Positions 1 to 9,269 of a DNA stretch of 64,000 nt are shown one piece after another. The position numbers and the translations under genes were made by a program. Source of the DNA: Pseudomonas pergaminensis (lineage in GTDB: Bacteria > Pseudomonadota > Gammaproteobacteria > Pseudomonadales > Pseudomonadaceae); NCBI RefSeq assembly GCF_024112395.2, contig NZ_CP078013.2, positions 2,914,001 to 2,978,000 on the forward strand, given 5' to 3'. Positions within the stretch are counted from its first letter, which is position 1, and each line of letters begins with the position of its first letter. Below the pieces are notes generated by a model, which saw only the letters and a program-made list of their open reading frames with translations, was not told where the DNA came from and did no database searches.

Positions 1-3000
1 CGGTTTTGCATGAGCAGGTTGCCGGCGGGGTCGTGGCCGAAGCGTTCTTGCTCGTCTTGGGAGTGGTCGGCGCGGGTGAGGCGGCTTAGGGGGTCGTAGT
101 GGTAGCGGTGATCGCCTTTGCGGGTGTCGAGCAGACGGGTGAGGTTGCCGGATTTGTCGTAGTCGTAATGACGGCGGTATAGCGGGCCTTCGGCGTCGTT
201 GATGCTCTGGGTGAACAGGCGTCCCTGGTGGTCGTGTTGGTAGTGGCTGAGCAGTTGGCCTTGTTGGCGTTGCTGTTCGCGACCCGCAGTAAAGAGGTGC
301 GAGGTGAGTACTGCGCCGTTCAGTTCGACGGTGGCGAGGTGACCGCCTTTGTCGTGATTAAAGGTGAGGCGGTTGTTGTCCGGCAGGCGCAGGTTTTGCA
401 GGTGGCCGCAGGCGTCGTAGCCGTAGCGCAGGGTGCCCCAGCCTTGGTGTTCGGCGGTGAGGCGGTTTTGAGCGTCGTATTCGTAGGCCAGGGCCCAGTG
501 GCCGTCTTCGACGCTTAGGAGATTGCCCTGGCGGTCGTAGGCGTAATCAACCTTGTTGCCATCAGGCAGGGTTTTTCTTACGAGCCGACCGGCATGGTCG
601 CGCTCGTAGCGGGTAACGAGCTGACTGCCGTCATCGCCGTGTTCGGTCTTTTCCTGCAGGTTGCCGTTGAGGTCGTAGACGTAAGCCGTGCGCTGACCGT
701 CAAACCCGGTTTCCTGTTGGATCAGGCCATTGGCGTGATACTGGAGTCGGTAGGTTTCGCCAACCTCGTTTTCGATCTCGGTCAGCAACAAACGCGCGTT
801 GTCGTAACGGTATTTGACCTGGCTGCCATCGGCATTGATGCGGCGGCTGATCAGGTGCAGGCCGTCGGCGTATTCGTAGCGGGTGACGTGGCCGAGTTCA
901 TCCCGTTCGGCGGTGATTTTTCCGTACGCGTTGTAGCTGTATTCCCGTGTGGCACCGCCGGGCTGAGTCAGTTTAAGCAAGCGGCCTGCTGCGTCCCATT
1001 GATACTGGGTCAGCGCTCCATGCTCGTCCTCACGCGCTACTCGCCGTCCAAGATCGTCATAGCGATAGCGCTTGAATCCCCCATTCGGCAACTGCTCCTC
1101 AAGCAACTGCCCACGCTCATTCCAAACCAGCCGATGACAGCTGTGATCGGGCAGCAAAACCTGCGTCAGTTGTCCTCGTTTGTTGTAGCTGTACTCAGTC
1201 GAATTGCCGTCAGGATCGACCTTGCGAACAACATCGCCCCGGTCATTGCGCTCATACTTCCAAACCGCTTCACCCCGGCGCACAACCCGTACGAACCCGT
1301 TGTCATGCTCGTAGGTCGTTGGCTCATCGTCCCCCGGAAACAACGCCACCAAACGTCCGGCTTCGTCGTACTGGTACGCCGTGATCGCGCCCAGCGGATC
1401 CTGCTCAACCGTCAGCCGCCCGTTGTCATCGTAGGACTTGAAGTGCTCGGCCCCGTCCGGATCCACCCGCTGCACCAGCCGTGCGCGCTGGTCATGCACG
1501 TAGACTTCCTGGCTGCCATCGGCGTTAAACACCGTGACCTGCCCGTTGTCGTCCCAGGCATAGCGCGTGTCCATCTGCGAAAAGCTCGCCCAATGCCGAA
1601 CACACCGCGCCGCCTTGCCAGCCCGTTCCCACTCCCAGTAGAAACTCGCCCCACCGGCCAGGCCGCGCTCAAGAATGACGTGCTGATCGTCGTACCGATA
1701 AACCTCGCTTTCGCCGACAGCGTTAGTCGCTGAAATCAGTCGGCCAAGGTCGTCATAGGCGTAGGAAACAACCGTCTGTTCCGTCACCCAAACATACGGA
1801 CCCTCGTCCACGATGCGTTGAATTTGGTAGTCCACCGCCACAATCCGGCCCGATGCGTAGCGCAACAACAGCGAGCGCCCCACGCCGTTATCCAGGCGTT
1901 CAATGCGCCCCAGAAAATCCCGGGCAATACGCAGCCGGTTGTCATACGCGTCGCTGATCGCTGTCAGCACACCGTCGCGGAAGTGGTAGAAACGTGACGC
2001 CTGAGCCAGCACCAGTTCATCGGGCAACGACCCGAGATAGATCGCCGCTTCAGCCAGGCTATTGGTGATTGCAGGGCGTGAAACCGTGGGCAAGGGCAGG
2101 GTGGTCGAGCGATTTTCATGATCGGTCCACACCACCGAATCACCGGAAATACTCAGCCGATGGGCCAGCGAGTGACTCCAGCCAAACCCCAGCCCGCAGT
2201 CCATTTCCACTGCACTGGTGCGGTACAACCGGGTCCACTCAAACGGCAAAATGCCGTCCAGCACCCCATCGGTGAGGGTCAGCAATTCTTCGCCCGTGAC
2301 CATCGACACTGGGCAGCCGTTGGTGGCTGTCTTGTCGGAAGAGGCGGCCGCATCCCCAGCCGGATTCTTAGCAACAGCCGGCAAGTCATCCACGGGCTCT
2401 TGCCGCACCAATACCGTCCGTTGCGTGGTCTTGTCCCGAACCATCGGCACCGGGTTGGAAACCAACTGATCCCCAGCCTTCAACGGCGCATCCGGAATCA
2501 CCTTGATCGGTGTCCCCGCGCTCCCCAGCAACAACGGTTTGGCCGCTTCGACATGCGCTTCCAACCGAGGTCCGACCAGGTGATCGGCCAGCTTCTCCAA
2601 CCACTGGCGTGCCCGGCCAGACTTGATATGACTCATCACCTGGGCACCCAGGCGCACCGTCACACCCATTGCCCCCATGGCCCTTATCAGCAACAGGCCG
2701 ATCAACACCTCGCCGGTGATTTCCCCCATCACCTCGTTCATTTCTTGCGGCGGCAACATCCGTATCCAGCTGGAAATCGCCGACACATAAATAAACATCA
2801 GCGGCTCATCGCTGAGTACCAGCAGGCCGCGGGCAATCGAGTCTTTGCCGAGTTTCAGCAGTTCATCCAATTCGGTCTGGGAGATGTACCGCAGCAACGT
2901 CTCACTGTGGGTCTGGATATCCGCCAGCAGGTCGAACAATTGCGTGAAATTGTCCCAAACGCTGTAAAGCGCCTTACCCATTCCGTAAAGAAACGCCTTC

Positions 3001-3596
3001 TCCAGCATCCTGCGCTGATCAAGTGGATTGGCGTCTGTGTAGTCCTTCCACTGGGCCTTGAAGGTGCTCTCCCACTCTTCGCGCAGGCGCACTTCCAATG
3101 CATCAATCACCGATTGATAAGAGGCATACAGCGCCTTGATGTGGTCCTTGGAAACATTGGGGTAGAAATTGACCTGGTAGCGCTGGTCGCGCTCACACTC
3201 GTCGATGTCGAGAATGCCGCTCGGGCCGATGGTCTTGTGGATCGGCTCGCCCAGTGGGCCGCCGTTGAGGTCGACGCGCTGCAACACCACCGGCGTGTTG
3301 CCGATGGGTACAAATTGCGTGCTTTGGAACATGTGCACCAGGGTCAGCTTGCCGTTGGCCTGGCAAGTCGCGACGGTGCTGCTCGGGAACAGGGAGCGGT
3401 TGATCGGCGCTACTAGCGCCACTTCATCCCCCACCTTGAAGACCTGTTCGATATCCAGCGCGGAAAAGCTCCAGAAGCTTTCCGCCCAGTCATCAAAGGT
3501 GTTCAGGCATTCCCGGAAATCGCGAAAGACGCTCTCGACATCGACCGTCTTCACATCCATTGGGGTCAGGGCCAGCCTGCCAATGGCCGGGTTCAA
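1..3596 (-). CDS. RHS/YD-repeat protein, 3' end outside the window
   Basis: The minus frame is open from about 3596 to the window edge (some 1198 codons) with no internal stop. The last two thirds are tandem YD repeats of the form GRL-x(n)-YxYD (for example YDDLGRL, YDEAGRLV, YDRQGNLL), typical of Rhs polymorphic toxins. Before them lies a DUF6531-like block starting near NGCPVSMVTGEE and containing LPFEWTRLYRTS. The N-terminal 350 residues show no PAAR motif and one hydrophobic stretch (EVLIGLLLIRAMGAMGV). ATG at 3560 has a poor Shine-Dalgarno. TTG at 3596 has GGAG seven bases upstream, and the frame already reads as protein there (FLNPAIGRLALTP), so I prefer TTG. The toxin tip and immunity gene would lie left of the window. 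The gene follows the RND pump on the same strand by 95 bp. Confidence 0.85.
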   Translation of the reverse strand, partial: MNPAIGRLALTPMDVKTVDVESVFRDFRECLNTFDDWAESFWSFSALDIEQVFKVGDEVALVAPINRSLFPSSTVATCQANGKLTLVHMFQSTQFVPIGNTPVVLQRVDLNGGPLGEPIHKTIGPSGILDIDECERDQRYQVNFYPNVSKDHIKALYASYQSVIDALEVRLREEWESTFKAQWKDYTDANPLDQRRMLEKAFLYGMGKALYSVWDNFTQLFDLLADIQTHSETLLRYISQTELDELLKLGKDSIARGLLVLSDEPLMFIYVSAISSWIRMLPPQEMNEVMGEITGEVLIGLLLIRAMGAMGVTVRLGAQVMSHIKSGRARQWLEKLADHLVGPRLEAHVEAAKPLLLGSAGTPIKVIPDAPLKAGDQLVSNPVPMVRDKTTQRTVLVRQEPVDDLPAVAKNPAGDAAASSDKTATNGCPVSMVTGEELLTLTDGVLDGILPFEWTRLYRTSAVEMDCGLGFGWSHSLAHRLSISGDSVVWTDHENRSTTLPLPTVSRPAITNSLAEAAIYLGSLPDELVLAQASRFYHFRDGVLTAISDAYDNRLRIARDFLGRIERLDNGVGRSLLLRYASGRIVAVDYQIQRIVDEGPYVWVTEQTVVSYAYDDLGRLISATNAVGESEVYRYDDQHVILERGLAGGASFYWEWERAGKAARCVRHWASFSQMDTRYAWDDNGQVTVFNADGSQEVYVHDQRARLVQRVDPDGAEHFKSYDDNGRLTVEQDPLGAITAYQYDEAGRLVALFPGDDEPTTYEHDNGFVRVVRRGEAVWKYERNDRGDVVRKVDPDGNSTEYSYNKRGQLTQVLLPDHSCHRLVWNERGQLLEEQLPNGGFKRYRYDDLGRRVAREDEHGALTQYQWDAAGRLLKLTQPGGATREYSYNAYGKITAERDELGHVTRYEYADGLHLISRRINADGSQVKYRYDNARLLLTEIENEVGETYRLQYHANGLIQQETGFDGQRTAYVYDLNGNLQEKTEHGDDGSQLVTRYERDHAGRLVRKTLPDGNKVDYAYDRQGNLLSVEDGHWALAYEYDAQNRLTAEHQGWGTLRYGYDACGHLQNLRLPDNNRLTFNHDKGGHLATVELNGAVLTSHLFTAGREQQRQQGQLLSHYQHDHQGRLFTQSINDAEGPLYRRHYDYDKSGNLTRLLDTRKGDHRYHYDPLSRLTRADHSQDEQERFGHDPAGNLLMQN

Positions 3597-3691
3597 GAAC
3601 CCGCTCCAATCAGAAAATCCATCTGCAATCCCTCGCGCTGTGTAGTCAGGCGAGGGACTTTGCGGACCTTTTCAGGGGAGGGGAGTAGAGC

Positions 3692-6600
3692 TTATCCGGC
3701 CGCTACGTGGGAAGTTTCGACAACTTTTGTCTTCTCCCGCCCCAGCACCAGGCTGCACAGCGCGGGCAGGAACAACAGCGTCAACACCGTGCCCACCAGC
3801 ACGCCGCCAATCAGCACATAGGCCAGGGACGACCAGAACACCGACAGCGTCAACGGAATGAACGCCAGTGCCGCCGCCAACGCGGTCAGGATCACCGGCC
3901 GCGCACGCCGCACCGTGGCTTCAATGATCGCCTCGCGGATCGCCATGCCGTGGTCCTGGTTCTGTCGGATCTGGTCGGTGAAGATCAGCGTGTTGCGCAT
4001 CAGTATTCCGCCAATGCCGATCAAGCCCAGGATCGCGTTGAACCCGAATGGCTGGTTGAACAGCAACAAGGTCGGCACCGCGCCGATCAACCCCAGCGGT
4101 GCAGTGGCAAAGACCATGAACATCACGCCGAACGAGCGCACCTGGAACATGATCACCGTCAGGGTCAGCAAGATCATGATCGGGAACAGTGCCGCCAGGG
4201 CGACGTTGGCCTTGGCGCTTTCTTCCACCGGGCCGCCGATGTCGATCTGGTACCCGGCGGGCAGCTTGGCGATCAGCGGTTGCAGGTCCTTGAACACGGC
4301 CATCTCCACGTCGGGCGGTTGCACGCCGTCGATGATGTCGGCGCGCACTTCCACGGTGGTCGCACGATTGCGGCGCTTGAGGATCGGTTCTTCCATTACC
4401 GCCTGGAAATGCCCGACCTGGGCCAGCGGCACGGAGGTGCCGGCACTGTTGGTGAGGGTCATGTTATTGAGGTTGCCGAGGTCCTCGCGCTGGCTACCCT
4501 GGGCGCGGGCGACCACAGAGACGGTACGGTTGCCCTCGCGCACTTCGGTGATCGGGTTGCCGCTGAGCAGGGCATTAAGCTGCGACTTCACCTCATTGGG
4601 GGTGAAGCCCAGCAAGCGCAGGCGATCTTGATCCAGCACCAGGCGATAAGCGCTGGTGCGCTCGCCCCAATCGAGGAAGGCATCCTTGGTCAGCGTGTTG
4701 GCGGCGACGACTTTGCGCACGTCTTCGGACACGCTGCGCAGCACATCCACATTCGGGCCAGAAACGCGGAACACCACCGGGAACGGCACGGGCGGACCGA
4801 ACAGCAGTTGCGTCACGCGCACCCGCGCCGAAGGAAACTCACCGGCGGCGATGCGTTCACGCATGCGCAGTTTCAACGCGTCGCGAGCGTGGGAGTCCGG
4901 GGTTTGCACGATCAGTTTGGCGAACGCCGGGTCTGGCAGTTCGGGGTTCAGCGACAGGAAAAAGCGCGGCGCACCGCCGCCCACATAGGTGTCGACCAGG
5001 GTGGTTTGCGGCTCCTGCAGCAGCGCTTTTTCCAGTTGCGCGGCCACCGCCTCAGTGCTTTTGAAGGCGCTGCCGGGCGGCATGTACACCTCAAGAATCA
5101 GCTCGGAACGGTCGGAGTTGGGGAAGAACTGCTTCTTCACCACGCCCATGCCCAACCCACACAGTACAAACGCGGCCACCACCAACCCGGTCACCAGCCA
5201 ACGCTTGCGCACGCAAGCTTCGACCAGCGTGCGCAGTTTCTGGTAGTAGCGCCCGGCGTAGATCGCATCATGGCCGCCGGGGACCGGCTTGATCTGTGGC
5301 AGCAGTTTCACACCCAGGTACGGCGTGAAGACCACGGCCACCAGCCACGATGAAATCAGCGCAAAACCGACGATCCAGAAGATATTGCCGGCATATTCAC
5401 CCGCTCCGGACCGTGCAAAACCCACCGGCAGAAAGCCGATGATGGTGACCAGCGTGCCGGTGAGCATCGGCGCCGCCGTGGAGCTCCAGGCGAAGGTGGC
5501 CGCGTGGATGCGGTCGAAGCCTTCCTCCAGCTTCACCACCATCATCTCGATGGCGATAATCGCGTCATCCACCAGCAAGCCCAGGGATATGATCAGCGCG
5601 CCCAAGGTAATGCGGTCGAATTCACGCCCGGTGAGCAGCATGATTACAAACACCACCGACAAGGTCAGCGGCACCGCAGCGGCCACCACCAGCCCAACGC
5701 GAAAACCCAGGGCCAACAGGCTGATCACCATCACCACCGCCAGGGCGACGAAGAACTTAAGCATGAACTCGTTCACCGCCAGGCTGATGTTTTTCGCCTG
5801 GTCGGAGACCTTGGCGAAGTTCACGCCCAGCGGCAGGTCCGCCTGGATCCTGGCTTCCTGGGCCTTGAGGCTCTTGTCCAAGTCGAGGCCGTTCCAGTGT
5901 TTCTCCATGATCACGCCGAGCATCAACGCCGGGTCGCCCTGGTGACGGATGCGGTAGCTCGGCGGGTCTTCATAACCCCGGCTGACGGTGGCCACATCGG
6001 CGATGCGCAACACGCGGCCATTGACTTCCAGCGGCACGTTCTCAATCAGCGACAGGCTGTCGAACGCGCCGTCGATACGGATGTAGGCGCGAGCTCCGGC
6101 GGTCTCGACAAAGCCCGACGGCGCCACGGCATTCTGTGCGGCGAGGGCGGCAAAGATCTGGTCCGGCTTGATGCCCAGGGTCGCCAGGCGCTCATAGGAA
6201 AACTCGACAAACACGCGCTGGGCCTGCTCGCCAAGGATATTGACCTTCTTCACCCCCGGCAGGTTGAGGAAGTCCTGGCGCAGCGCTTCGGCCATCTGCA
6301 CTTGTTGCCGATGCGGCAAGTGTTCGGCCTCCAGGGCGTACAGGGCGAAATACACATCGGAATATTCATCGTTGAAGAACGGCCCGACCACCCCCTTGGG
6401 CAGTTTGGCGGCTTCGTCGCTGAGTTTTTTGCGGGTCTGGTAGAACAGGTCCTGGATTTCGCTGGGGCGCGTGGACTCCTTGTAGGTCATGCGCATCGAC
6501 ACGAAGCCCGGCTGGGCGATGGTCTCGACGCGGTCGTAGTAGTCCAGCTCCTGCAGACGTTTTTCCAGGCGGTCGGCCACCTGTTCCTGCATTTCCTGGG

Positions 6601-6781
6601 CGGTGGCGCCGGGCCAGGCGGCGGTGATGGTCATCACCTTGACGGTAAAGGACGGGTCTTCGGCCCGCCCGAGTTTGCCGAACGAGAAGATCCCGGCGGC
6701 AAGGATTGCAATGATCAGGAACAACGTGACCGCGCGATGCTTGACCGCCAGTTCAGAGAGGTTGATACCGCGCATGCTCAA
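3692..6781 (-). CDS. RND-family efflux permease (inner membrane)
   Basis: A 1029-residue protein, the usual length for AcrB/MexB-like proton-driven exporters. It has an N-terminal membrane helix (RAVTLFLIIAILAAGIFSFG), a large periplasmic loop, a first helix cluster near residues 335-480 and a second near 860-1015. The paired acidic residues of the proton relay are present in helix 4 (LGLLVDDAIIAIE). The short, RE-poor N-terminus and the AEDPSFTVK motif fit the branch of RND pumps that works with a lipoprotein adaptor. Its ATG overlaps the stop of the adaptor gene by 4 bp (ATGA), so the two are translationally coupled. No outer-membrane channel gene follows; the next gene is the RHS protein, so the pump probably borrows a TolC/OprM-type channel from elsewhere. 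The substrate is unknown. Confidence 0.95.
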   Translation of the reverse strand: MSMRGINLSELAVKHRAVTLFLIIAILAAGIFSFGKLGRAEDPSFTVKVMTITAAWPGATAQEMQEQVADRLEKRLQELDYYDRVETIAQPGFVSMRMTYKESTRPSEIQDLFYQTRKKLSDEAAKLPKGVVGPFFNDEYSDVYFALYALEAEHLPHRQQVQMAEALRQDFLNLPGVKKVNILGEQAQRVFVEFSYERLATLGIKPDQIFAALAAQNAVAPSGFVETAGARAYIRIDGAFDSLSLIENVPLEVNGRVLRIADVATVSRGYEDPPSYRIRHQGDPALMLGVIMEKHWNGLDLDKSLKAQEARIQADLPLGVNFAKVSDQAKNISLAVNEFMLKFFVALAVVMVISLLALGFRVGLVVAAAVPLTLSVVFVIMLLTGREFDRITLGALIISLGLLVDDAIIAIEMMVVKLEEGFDRIHAATFAWSSTAAPMLTGTLVTIIGFLPVGFARSGAGEYAGNIFWIVGFALISSWLVAVVFTPYLGVKLLPQIKPVPGGHDAIYAGRYYQKLRTLVEACVRKRWLVTGLVVAAFVLCGLGMGVVKKQFFPNSDRSELILEVYMPPGSAFKSTEAVAAQLEKALLQEPQTTLVDTYVGGGAPRFFLSLNPELPDPAFAKLIVQTPDSHARDALKLRMRERIAAGEFPSARVRVTQLLFGPPVPFPVVFRVSGPNVDVLRSVSEDVRKVVAANTLTKDAFLDWGERTSAYRLVLDQDRLRLLGFTPNEVKSQLNALLSGNPITEVREGNRTVSVVARAQGSQREDLGNLNNMTLTNSAGTSVPLAQVGHFQAVMEEPILKRRNRATTVEVRADIIDGVQPPDVEMAVFKDLQPLIAKLPAGYQIDIGGPVEESAKANVALAALFPIMILLTLTVIMFQVRSFGVMFMVFATAPLGLIGAVPTLLLFNQPFGFNAILGLIGIGGILMRNTLIFTDQIRQNQDHGMAIREAIIEATVRRARPVILTALAAALAFIPLTLSVFWSSLAYVLIGGVLVGTVLTLLFLPALCSLVLGREKTKVVETSHVAAG

Positions 6782-7884
6782 TTGTCCTGTTTGCGGTTGA
6801 GGGCCAGTGCTTGCGCGGGCAGCAGGCGCACCGCATCACCGCTGTGCAACAGGTGTGCGCCGAGGGCCACGATCACCTGGCCGGGGCTTACGCCGCTGTC
6901 GAGCAAGGCGTCTTCCTGGCCGAGGCTGGCAACTTTCACCGGGGCGAAACTGACCTTGTCGTCCGCGCCGATCAGCCAGACGCCGGTACCTTGTCCCGCA
7001 TCCTGCAAGGCGCCGATGGGCACTCGGGTCTGCTGCGCCTGGCCGTTGCCTTGCAGGCGCACGGTGATGGTCGAGCCGAGGGCGAAACGGTCGACCGCGC
7101 CATGCAACACGTAGCGGGCGCGGTAGGTGCGGGTGGTCGGGTCGGCGCTGGCGGACAGCTCGCGCAGGGTGGCGGCCACCGCCTGGTCCGGGGCGCCGAA
7201 GGGGAAGGCCAGGGCTTTTTGCGACGCCAGGTCGCGTTGGTTTTCCGGCAGGTTGACGATGGCTTCGCGGGCGCCGTCATGGGCCAGGCGGGCGACGATC
7301 TGCCCTTCGGCAACCACCTGGCCACGGTCTGCGCGTACGTCGGTGATGATGCCGTCGCCATCGGCCTTGAGGATCGAATAGGTGCGGCGGTTTTCGATCT
7401 GGCTGGCGTCGGATTGCGCCGAGGCCAGTTCGGCTTCGGCGACGCGCAGGTTGGTGGCCGACTGGTCGAAGATCTGCCGCGACACGGCGCCGGTGTTGGC
7501 CAGGCGCTGGTAGCGATTTTCGTCGTCACGGCGCTGGCGCAGTTGCGCCTGGGCGGCGTTGACGCGGTTCTTGGCTGAGCGCAGTGCCAGTTCGAAGTCG
7601 CCGATGTCGAGCACCAGCAAGGTGTCGCCACGGGACACGTGCTGGCCGGTGTCGACTTTACGTTCGATGACCTTGCCGCTGACCCGAAAGCCCAAGTCGC
7701 TTTCGGTACGCGCAGCGACCACGCCGGTATAGGCACTTTGCTGGGTGCCGGCGGCTTCGACTTTGGCGGCAAGGACCGGGCGCGGCAGGGGCACATCGGC
7801 GGCGGTGTCGGCCTTGCTGTTGCAACCATTGAGGATGATCAACAAAGCCAGGGGCGTGAGAAGACGCAAGGGAGAAGGGTGCAT
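6778..7884 (-). CDS. RND periplasmic adaptor lipoprotein (HlyD/MexA-like)
   Basis: A 368-residue membrane fusion protein. The N-terminus MHPSPLRLLTPLALLIILNGC is a lipoprotein signal with the lipobox LNGC, so the protein should be anchored by lipid. Then come the beta-barrel/lipoyl start (VVAARTESDLGFRVSGKV), an alpha-hairpin rich in Ala/Gln/Arg (residues about 95-165, NRVNAAQAQLRQRRDDENRYQRL...), the second lipoyl half (DGIITDVRADRGQVV) and a barrel domain. ATG at 7884 is preceded by GGAG. In-frame codons farther upstream would run into the divergent MFS gene and lack protein character. It bridges the RND permease and an outer-membrane channel. The 94-bp gap upstream carries a perfect palindrome that probably binds a repressor. 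Confidence 0.93.
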   Translation of the reverse strand: MHPSPLRLLTPLALLIILNGCNSKADTAADVPLPRPVLAAKVEAAGTQQSAYTGVVAARTESDLGFRVSGKVIERKVDTGQHVSRGDTLLVLDIGDFELALRSAKNRVNAAQAQLRQRRDDENRYQRLANTGAVSRQIFDQSATNLRVAEAELASAQSDASQIENRRTYSILKADGDGIITDVRADRGQVVAEGQIVARLAHDGAREAIVNLPENQRDLASQKALAFPFGAPDQAVAATLRELSASADPTTRTYRARYVLHGAVDRFALGSTITVRLQGNGQAQQTRVPIGALQDAGQGTGVWLIGADDKVSFAPVKVASLGQEDALLDSGVSPGQVIVALGAHLLHSGDAVRLLPAQALALNRKQDN

Positions 7885-7912
7885 GGCGGGCTCCGGGGGG
7901 TAACCATTGGGC

Positions 7913-7956
7913 AAAAAATTATGGACATAATTTTTTACGCATATTATGGTCGAAAT
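7913..7956. promoter_or_regulatory. operator-like palindromes between two divergent efflux systems
   Basis: A perfect inverted repeat with 11-bp arms and a 2-bp centre lies at 7913-7936 (AAAAAATTATG / CATAATTTTTT around GA). A second, degenerate copy of its core lies at 7943-7956: ATTATGGACATAAT against ATTATGGTCGAAAT, 11 of 14 bases identical. The two sites are 25 bp apart centre to centre and occupy almost the whole AT-rich gap between the adaptor gene (minus) and the MFS exporter (plus), so one dimeric repressor could control both. No regulator gene is adjacent. The regulator family (TetR or MarR would be typical) is inference. Confidence 0.6.
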
Positions 7957-7978
7957 ATAAATTAATCCAGCCCCCCGG

Positions 7979-9193
7979 ATGTTCCCCATGACAAACGCCC
8001 CGGTCCCATCGCGAAGCCTGTTGTGTTTACTGGTGGCCCTGACGGCACTGGGTGAGGTCTCGACCCAATTGATCATCCCCGGTCTCGGCGCCATCGAGCA
8101 GGCACTGGCCGCGCCGGCGGGATCGGCCCTTATGGCGCTATCGGCGTTTGTGGCGGCGTTCGGCCTCGGGCAGTTGCTGTTCGGCCCGCTGTCGGATCGC
8201 GTTGGCCGACGCCCGGTGCTCATCGGCGGCCTCGCGCTGTATGTGCTGGCGACGTTGTCGATGCTGCTGGTGCAGGACATCCACCAGTTCATTGCAGCGC
8301 GCGTGTTGCAAGGCCTGGGCGCCTGCGCCGCGCTGGTATTGGCGCGCACGGTGGTACGGGACGTGTGGAAGGCCGAAGCGGGGCCGGCGCTGGCGCTGAC
8401 CATGATCGGCATGCTTTACGCCATCGTGGTGGCGCCGATGGTCGGCGGCTTGCTGATCAAACTGCTGGGCTGGCGTGCGCCGATCCTCCTGGCGCTGGCG
8501 ATTGGCAGTGTGGTGCTGCTGCTGGCGTTGCTGTTCTTTCGCGAGAGCAACCATTACCTCGATCCCAAGGCCGGTCACTGGCGCACCCTTGGCGGCCAAT
8601 ACCTGGACCTGCTCAAGGGCCGCCAATACCGCGCGTTCGCCGTGGCCCTGGCGTGCACCTATGGCGCCATGTTTGCAGTGATCGCCGGTTCGTCGGCGGT
8701 GTTCATCAACCTGCTGGGCTTCACCAGCCTTGAGTACGGCATCAATTTCGGCCTGATTGTGTCGATGCTGATCGTCGGTTCCACCTACACCCGGCGCACT
8801 ATCCTGCGCCTGGGCCCGCAGCGGATTGTGGCGATGGGCGTGACGATGGTGGCCATTGGCGGGGTGTCCGCCGTGGTCATCTTTGAGCTGTTCGGCCTGT
8901 CGGTACTCGGCCTGGATATCCCGATCGCCCTGGTCACCCTCGGCGGCGGGCTGGTCTTGCCCGGCTCGGTCACCGGCGGGGTCATGCCCAATGCGCACCG
9001 CGCCGGTCTGGCGGCTGGGTTGATGGGCTTTGCGCAGATGTTCGGTGCGACTTGCAGCGGTGTGTTGCTGAGCCAATTGCGCGATGGCAGCGCCGCGCCG
9101 ATGATTATTATCCAGGCCTGCTTTGCGGTGACGGCGTTTGTGGCGTTTCACCTGTTGCGTCAGCGTCAGGTCAAGGGATTGTCCTATACGTAG
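7979..9193 (+). CDS. Bcr/CflA-type MFS drug exporter
   Basis: A protein of 404 residues (401 if ATG 7988 is used) with twelve predicted hydrophobic helices. The MFS signature between helices 2 and 3 is clear (GPLSDRVGRRPVLIGG), and helix 5 has the antiporter-type motif of drug exporters (GMLYAIVVAPMVGGLL). It starts like Bcr/CflA proteins (LGEVSTQLIIPGLGAIEQAL). Neither candidate ATG has a strong ribosome binding site; 7979 gives MFPMTNAPV and 7988 gives MTNAPV. It is divergent from the RND adaptor across the palindromic operator, suggesting two efflux routes under one control. Export substrate unknown. Confidence 0.9.
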   Translation: MFPMTNAPVPSRSLLCLLVALTALGEVSTQLIIPGLGAIEQALAAPAGSALMALSAFVAAFGLGQLLFGPLSDRVGRRPVLIGGLALYVLATLSMLLVQDIHQFIAARVLQGLGACAALVLARTVVRDVWKAEAGPALALTMIGMLYAIVVAPMVGGLLIKLLGWRAPILLALAIGSVVLLLALLFFRESNHYLDPKAGHWRTLGGQYLDLLKGRQYRAFAVALACTYGAMFAVIAGSSAVFINLLGFTSLEYGINFGLIVSMLIVGSTYTRRTILRLGPQRIVAMGVTMVAIGGVSAVVIFELFGLSVLGLDIPIALVTLGGGLVLPGSVTGGVMPNAHRAGLAAGLMGFAQMFGATCSGVLLSQLRDGSAAPMIIIQACFAVTAFVAFHLLRQRQVKGLSYT

Positions 9194-9269
9194 GACGATC
9201 CAGGCTGCTTTTGCCGGCTAGTGCTCACCGGCCGACCGCCTTATGGTGTACGCACTTTGGAGGTACACC

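Noticed and set aside
594..3416. Long plus-strand frames opposite the RHS gene
   Set aside because: The minus frame reads as continuous YD repeats; the plus frames have no domain.
5504..7114. A 536-codon plus-strand frame opposite the RND and adaptor genes
   Set aside because: Codon-position mirror of the real genes; composition typical of antisense GC-rich frames.
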